Of a DNA stretch of 64,000 nt, positions 56,912 to 64,000 are shown piece by piece. The stretch is from Otis tarda (taxonomy: Eukaryota > Chordata > Aves > Otidiformes > Otididae). The stretch covers positions 1-64,000 of the forward strand of contig JAPMTP010000101.1 of NCBI GenBank assembly GCA_026413225.1. Direction: 5' to 3'. Numbering within the stretch: position 1 is the stretch's first letter; each line of letters begins with the position of its first letter. The notes below the pieces were generated by a model. The model did not search any database. It saw only the letters and a program-made list of their open reading frames with translations, and was not told where the DNA came from. The position numbers were made by a program, and so were the translations under genes.

Positions 56912-59900
56912 ATGGGTAAACTAAAATGGAGCCAGAAAAAGAACCTAATTACATGACTGTAAAGAAGAAAGAGAAGAAAGAGATAAGTCAGAATCATTAG
57001 GAAAGTAAAGGCAAATACTGGAAAAAATAAATGCCCAGGAAACAAATAGAAACCTAGAAAGAATAACTAAAAACCAAAGCTGCTAAGTAAGGACATATTA
57101 CAACTAAAAAATAAGGGGACCAGCCACAAGAAAAGTATATAAAAAAGGCAAATGGTCATCAGGAAATAACGACAACAACAACAGGCATTTCTGACACGCA
57201 ACTAAACTGGAGAACTACAAAGGTGGCGTTCAAAAGCGATGGCGCGGAGGGAGGATGAGAGAAGATTCAGGATCAAGAGAACAAGTTAAAGATAGCAATC
57301 GGGACAGAATTAGACAGAAAGTTTTAAAACCAACGGGGAATAATGAAATTGGGTTAAAAATTCCCAAATAGCACGGTCCACCTAAGAGACCTACGAAATT
57401 TGAAAAGCGAGGGCACTACAGATAGTCGGGACGTAATTAAAAAAAAAAAATAAAGATAGCAAAATAAACGCAGAAACCAGATAGGAGTAAAGAGAACATT
57501 TCAAAAGCAATTGAAGATGAAGGAAATAAGGAAAAAAATGAAAAGAAAAAACACCAAAACAAACCAGTGTCGTCCAACAAAAATAAAAATGTACAAAGAG
57601 AATTTTCGAAGTGAGGGTTCTGTGGAAGAACAAGAAATTATTATGTATGAACTGCAAAGGGCATAAAAGTAGGCACTGAATGAATGCTGAAAAAGCAATG
57701 GGGAAATGGGAAATAAAATGAAAGCTAAAAAATAGGGACAGCACGCTGAAAGAGACTTAGAAAGAAAGTTTCAAAACCCAGAATGCTAAGGAAATAAATA
57801 GTTTCTTAAAAGACAGCAGATGGAAAGAAAAGTAGACGCAGAAAAGTGGCGAGTGTTAGAGAAAATAAGAAAAAAATTAAAAAAAAAAAAATACAGACAG
57901 CTACCTAAAACAGATGTATTAAGCAAAATGAAGATTCGGGGTACTGAGCAAACGTGAGAAATAATTTAAAAAGCAAGAAATAAAGACAGCAAGCAAGATA
58001 AATGTACAAAATCTTTTAAATTACAGGGAGTATGGAAATTAACACAAAAAAAAAAACCAAACCACAAAGTTACATCGAACTAAAACAGGGAGATAGAAAG
58101 AAAATCTAAAGGGTGCCAACAGTAATGAAAGAGGAGAAATACCAAAAATCAAAGACGTGGAAGGAAAAATGCAGCCATAGAATAAACATTTCAAAAGCGC
58201 GAGGGGAGGAGGGAAATAAATGGGAAAAAAAAAAGACAAGACGTGACACAAACTTAACCGGAGATGTAGAAAAATGTAAAAAGCGAGGATGCTAAGGAAA
58301 CAGAAGAAGAACTTGGAGGACACACATTGAGTGGGGAAAAAAAGAAGATGTATAAAGAAGCTTTTAAGAGTGAGGCAGATCAGGGAAATACACGTTAAAA
58401 TTTCTAACGAGGGACGATAAACTAACAGAAACGTAGCAAGAATTTCAAAGGCAGTGACGCAAACAAAATGCAATAGCTAATTAACCGATGACAAAATAAG
58501 GACAGAGATAAAAGTAGAAAATTGAAATGGTTAGAGATGAGAGCAATATAGAGGAAACTTTTAAACCACACAAGTACATGTACCTAAAACAGCAGTAGAA
58601 AGACAATTTAGAAAGTAAAGGCACTTATTTCAACAGGAAAAAAATAAAAAATGTGAAGACAGCAAATAAAAGTAAAAAGAAAATGTCAAAAGCAACAGAG
58701 ATTAAGAAAAGGAAATAAAATCGATAAACACTAATGGCAAACTGAAACGGAAAGGTAGAAGTACAATTTACCATGCGAAGGGATGAAGAACAGAGGAATG
58801 ACCAAATAGGGCTTGTAAACTACACAGATGAAATCACCGCAGCGCAATTTAAAACGTAGAAGACGGGCACAAAGAAATGAAAAACACAGGCGGAGAACAC
58901 GATGAGTGGAGATGTAAAGGCAAAATCTAGAAAACAACAAAGTACAATACCCAAGAGGAACAATGAGAAAATAAGACCAAGGGCCTTAATGAAAAGCAAA
59001 TAATAAATAGCAATGTCAAACAAAAACGTAGATAGAAAGGAAAATGTAAAAAGCAACAGCGCTAGGGAAAGCTGAGGGGGTGGCGCGGGAAAGGTTAAAA
59101 ACTAATAATGCCAAAAGACGTAAAAGTAGACAATTTTTAAAGCCCGAGGTTTAGGAGAAGAACGAACACACAATACAGTCAGAGAAGTAAAACGCAAACA
59201 GAGACAGATATTTGTAAGAGTGGTGGTGCTAAAAACAGACAAGAAAAAAATGGAGGAAAAAAAAAATTAACCAAGGTAAAGGTGGACATGGGGGGCGGGG
59301 GGAAAGACAAGGCATCAAGCATTAGGGAAATAGAGACAGCAGAATGAAACAGAGATGTTTAAAGAATCTCTAAAAAGCCAGGATGCTAAGGAAAGACAAG
59401 AAATACCAAACAAAAAAACCCAGCAAATATAATAATAATAGTCACTCGGTGATGAGTATCAGGGAAATAGAGAAAAATTTCAAAACCAGAAATTACAAAC
59501 TGTAACAAGGACCTAGAAAGACAGTTTTAAAATCAAAGGCGTGAATACAGACAAGAAATATTTTTTTTTGTTTTAAAGATAGCCAACAGAATAAAAGTAC
59601 AGAGAAAACGGTAGATGCAAATAAGATTAAGGTTATGAGGAGAAAGCAGGTAGCGACAGCAAGAAAAAGAAAAATGATGAAAAGCAACGTAAAGCACAAT
59701 GGCGCTATGGAAAAAAAAAGAAAATATAATTAAAGATTATGATAGCAGACAAGGTCAAATTAGAAAATTTGAAAAGCAAAAGCACGGAAGTAATAGCAAC
59801 ATCCCACTAAAATGCAGACAGATATACATTTTTTAAAGTGACAGTAGAAAGGAAAAAGAAATAATTAGAACAAAAATGCAGAAAAATAAAGACAAAAGTG

Positions 59901-59966
59901 ATAAAAGGAGACTCAGCATTTTAAAAGCATCAGGGATTAAGGATATTAAAAAAATTAAAACCCAGC
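56912..59966 (+). repeat. Macrosatellite unit 9, long type (3055 bp)
   Basis: Long type, with short-type-like sites in its last third (GTCACTCGG, CAAAACCAGAAATTAC and TTAAGGTTAT, about 59449-59636). It also has a poly-G element GGGGGGCGGGGGG at 59290-59302, which the other long units have lost or changed. Confidence 0.9.
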
Positions 59967-62900
59967 ATGGGTAAACTAAAATGGAGCCAGAAAAAGAACC
60001 TAATTACATGACTGTAAAGAAGAAAGAGAAGAAAGAGATAAGTCAGAATCATTAGGAAAGTAAAGGCAAATACTGGAAAAAATAAATGCCCAGGAAACAA
60101 ATAGAAACCTAGAAAGAATAACTAAAAACCAAAGCTGCTAAGTAAGGACATATTACAACTAAAAAATAAGGGGACCAGCCACAAGAAAAGTATATAAAAA
60201 AGGCAAATGGTCATCAGGAAATAACGACAACAACAACAGGCATTTCTGACACGCAACTAAACTGGAGAACTACAAAGGTGGCGTTCAAAAGCGATGGCGC
60301 GGAGGGAGGATGAGAGAAGATTCAGGATCAAGAGAACAAGTTAAAGATAGCAATCGGGACAGAATTAGACAGAAAGTTTTAAAACCAACGGGGAATAATG
60401 AAATTGGGTTAAAAATTCCCAAATAGCACGGTCCACCTAAGAGACCTACGAAATTTGAAAAGCGAGGGCACTACAGATAGTCGGGACGTAATTAAAAAAA
60501 AAAAAAGATAGCAAAATAAATGCAGAAACCAGATAGGAGTAAAGAGAACATTTCAAAAGCAATTGAAGATGAAGGAAATAAGGAAAAAAATGAAAAGAAA
60601 AAACACCAAAACAAACCAGTGTCGTCCAACAAAAATAAAAATGTACAAAGAGAATTTTCGAAGTGAGGGTTCTGTGGAAGAACAAGAAATTATTATGTAT
60701 GAACTGCAAAGGACATAAAAGTAGGCACTGAATGAATGCTGAAAAAGCAATGGGGAAATGGGAAATAAAATGAAAGCTAAAAATAGGGACAGCACGCTGA
60801 AAGAGACTTAGAAAGAAAGTTTCAAAACCCAGAATGCTAAGGAAATAAATAGTTTCTTAAAAGACAGCAGAGGGAAAGAAAAGTAGACGCAGAAAATGGT
60901 GAGTGTTAGAGAAAATAAGACAAAAACTAAAAAAAAAAAAAAAAAAAAAAAAATACAGACAGCTACCTAAAACAGATGTATTAAGCAAAATGAAGATTCG
61001 GGGTACTGAGCAAACGTGAGCAATAATTTAAAAACCAAGAAATAAAGACAGCAAGCAAGATAAATGTACAAAATCTTTTAAATTACAGGGAGTAGGGAGA
61101 TTAACACAAAAAAAAAAAAAAAACCAAACCACAAAGTTACATCGAACTAAAACAGGGAGATAGAAAGAAAATCTAAAGGGTGCCAACAGTAATGAAAGAG
61201 GAGAAATACCAAAAATCAAAGACGTGGAAGGAAAAATGCAGCCATAGAATAAACATTTCAAAAGCGCGAGGGGAGGAGGGAAATAAATGGGAAAAAAAAA
61301 GACAAGACGTGACACAAACTTAACCGGAGATGTAGAAAAATGTAAAAAGCGAGGATGCTAAGGAAACAGAAGAAGAACTTGGAGGACACACATTGAGTGG
61401 GGAAAAAAAAGAAGACGTATAAAGAAGCTTTTAAGAGTGAGGCAGATCAGGGAAATACACGTTAAAATTTCTAACGAGGGACGATAAACTAACAGAAACG
61501 TAGCAAGAATTTCAAAGGCAGTGACGCAAACAAAATGCAATAGCTAATTAACCGATGACAAAATAAGGACAGAGATAAAAGTAGAAAATTGAAATGGTTA
61601 GAGATGAGAGCAATATAGAGGAAACTTTTAAACCACACAAGTACATGTACCTAAAACAGCAGTAGAAAGACAATTTAGAAAGTAAAGGCACTTATTTCAA
61701 CAGGAAAAAAATAAAAAATGTGAAGACAGCAAATAAAAGTAAAAAGAAAATGTCAAAAGCAACAGAGATTAAGAAAAGGAAATAAAATCGATAAACACTA
61801 ATGGCAAACTGAAACGGAAAGGTAGAAGTACAATTTACCATGCGAAGGGATGAAGAACAGAGGAATGACCAAATAGGGCTTGTAAACTACACAGATGAAA
61901 TCACCGCAGCGCAATTTAAAACGTAGAAGACGGGCACAAAGAAATGAAAAACACAGGCGGAGAACACGATGAGTGGAGATGTAAAGGCAAAATCTAGAAA
62001 ACAACAAAGTACAATACCCAAGAGGAACAATGAGAAAATAAGACCAAGGGCCTTAATGAAAAGCAAATAATAAATAGCAATGTCAAACAAAAACGTAGAT
62101 AGAAAGGAAAATGTAAAAAGCAACAGCGCTAGGGAAAGCTGAGGGGGTGGCGCGGGAAAGGTTAAAAACTAATAATGCCGAAAGACGTAAAAGTAGACAA
62201 TTTTTAAAGCCCGAGGTTTAGGAGAAGAACGAACACACAATACAGTCAGAGAAGTAAAAACGCAAACAGAGACAGATATTTGTAAAAGTGGTGGTGCTAA
62301 AAACAGACAAGAAAAAAAAATGGAGAGAAAAAAAAGTAACCAAGGTAAAGGTGGACATGGGGGGAAAAAAAAAGACAAGGCATCAAGCATTAGGGAAATA
62401 GAGACAGCAGAATGAAACAGAGATGTTAAAAGAATCTCTAAAAAGCCAGGATGCTAAGGAAAGACAAGAAATACCAAAAAAAAAAACCCAGCAAATATAA
62501 TAATAGTCAGTCGGTGATGAGTATCAGGGAAATAGAGAAAAATTTCAAACCCAGAAATTACAAACTGTAACAAGGACCTAGAAAGACAGTTTTAAAATCA
62601 AAGGCGTGAATACAGACAAGAAATATTTTTTTTTGTTTTAAAGATAGCCAACAGAATAAAAGTACAGAGAAAACGGTAGATGCAAATAAGATTAAAGTTA
62701 TAAGGAGAAAGCAGGTAGCGACAGCAAGAAAAAGAAAAATGATGAAAAGCAACATAAAGCGCAATGGCGCTATGGAAAAAAAAGAAAATATAATTAAAGA
62801 TTATGATAGCAGACAAGGTCTAATTAGAAAATTTGAAAAGCAAAAGCACGAAAGTAATAGCAACATCCCACTAAAAATGCAGACAGATATACATTTTTTA

Positions 62901-63031
62901 AAGTGACAGTAGAAAGGAAAAAGAAATAATTAGAACAAAAATGCAGAAAAATAAAGACAAAAGTGATAAAAGGAGACTCAGCATTTTAAAAGCATCAGGG
63001 ATTAAGGATATTAAAAAAATTAAACCCCAGC
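59967..63031 (+). repeat. Macrosatellite unit 10, long type, mosaic (3065 bp)
   Basis: Carries the long-type block (about 61205-61410). Between about 60.51 and 61.10 kb it carries several short-type variants in a row: AAATAAATGCAG, GGACATAAAAG, AAAATGGTGAGTG, GTGAGCAATAATT and AAAAACCAAG. Confidence 0.9.
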
Positions 63032-64000
63032 ATGGGTAAACTAAAATGGAGCCAGAAAAAGAACCTAATTACATGACTGTAAAGAAGAAAGAGAAGAAAG
63101 AGATAAGTCAGAATCATTAGGAAAGTAAAGGCAAATACTGGAAAAAAATAAATGCCCAGGAAACAAATAGAAACCTAGAAAGAATAACTAAAAACCAAAG
63201 CTGCTAAGTAAGGACATATTACAACTAAAAAATAAGGGGACCAGCCACAAGAAAAGTATATAAAAAAGGCAAATGGTCATCAGGAAATAACGACAACAAC
63301 AACAGGCATTTCTGACACGCAACTAAACTGGAGAACTACAAAGGTGGCGTTCAAAAGCGATGGCGCGGAGGGAGGATGAGAGAAGATTCAGGATCAAGAG
63401 AACAAGTTAAAGATAGCAATCGGGACAGAATTAGACAGAAAGTTTTAAAACCAACGGGGAATAATGAAATTGGGTTAAAAATTCCCAAATAGCACGGTCC
63501 ACCTAAGGGACCTACGAAATTTGAAAAGCGAGGGCACTACAGATAGTCGGGACGTAATTAAAAAAAAATAAAGATAGCAAAATAAACGCAGAAACCAGAT
63601 AGGAGTAAAGAGAACATTTCAAAAGCAATTGAAGATGAAGGAAATAAGGAAAAAAATGAAAAGAAAAAACACCAAAACAAACCAGTGTCGTCCAACAAAA
63701 ATAAAAATGTACAAAGAGAATTTTCGAAGTGAGGGTTCTGTGGAAGAACAAGAAATTATTATGTATGAACTGCAAAGGGCATAAAAGTAGGCACTGAATG
63801 AATGCTGAAAAAGCAATGGGGAAATGGGAAATAAAATGAAAGCTAAAAATAGGGACAGCACGCTGAAAGAGACTTAGAAAGAAAGTTTCAAAACCCAGAA
63901 TGCTAAGGAAATAAATAGTTTCTTAAAAGACAGCAGAGGGAAAGAAAAGTAGACGCAGAAAATGGTGAGTGTTAGAGAAAATAAGACAAAAACTAAAAAA
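63032..64000 (+). repeat. Macrosatellite unit 11, partial at window end
   Basis: First 969 bp of a further unit in the same orientation, cut by the window edge. The array clearly continues to the right. Confidence 0.9.

Noticed and set aside
25301..64000. Dozens of F/L/S-rich minus frames recurring every ~3 kb, looking like small membrane proteins
   Set aside because: They translate the T/C-rich strand of the satellite; recurrence comes from unit duplication, and frames break at A-run length changes between units.

Overview
The window looks like the end of a bird chromosome, with the telomere at the left. Three things point to a bird: a fragment of a CR1 LINE (about 21.26-21.45 kb), an LTR fragment of the common avian ERV-L-like kind (26.90-27.14 kb), and a nearly intact avian-type LTR element (33.3-35.9 kb). 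I cannot name the species. No conventional full-length protein gene is supported. Nearly all long open frames lie in repeats and are by-products of base composition.

Layout. (1) 1-5837 is a CCTGG/CCCTGG array, probably telomeric CCCTAA misread by nanopore base calling. (2) 5838-7030 is a mixed zone passing into degenerate CCCTAA variants, the proximal telomere. (3) 7031-20290 is subtelomere. On the minus strand, reading toward the telomere, it holds many short exon-like segments with good splice signals. It includes three copies of a ~400-bp repeat (8.3-9.2 kb) and a diverged tandem array with a ~2-kb period (9.2-18.4 kb) in which the same exon families recur. A GC-box/TATA region at 20.31-20.39 kb could start this transcript. 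The last exon-like segment runs straight into the telomeric repeats, giving the orientation of TERRA RNA. (4) 20.4-25.2 kb holds old debris: CR1, a broken retroviral env-like remnant on the minus strand, and two LTR-like direct repeats around it. (5) 25.3-28.3 kb holds diverged, purine-rich satellite monomers. (6) 28.3-64.0 kb is a macrosatellite of ~2.86-kb and ~3.06-kb units, ten complete or nearly complete and one partial at each end, all in the same orientation. Each unit is built from older ~80-100-bp submonomers. One unit boundary carries a young LTR-PBS-PPT-LTR element with almost no internal sequence.

No metabolic or protein-based system is visible. The biology here is chromosome-end structure: telomere, a possible spliced telomere-directed transcript, a higher-order satellite, and retroelement insertions. 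All exon calls were made by eye from splice consensus and from repetition between copies. They need RNA data before being treated as genes.
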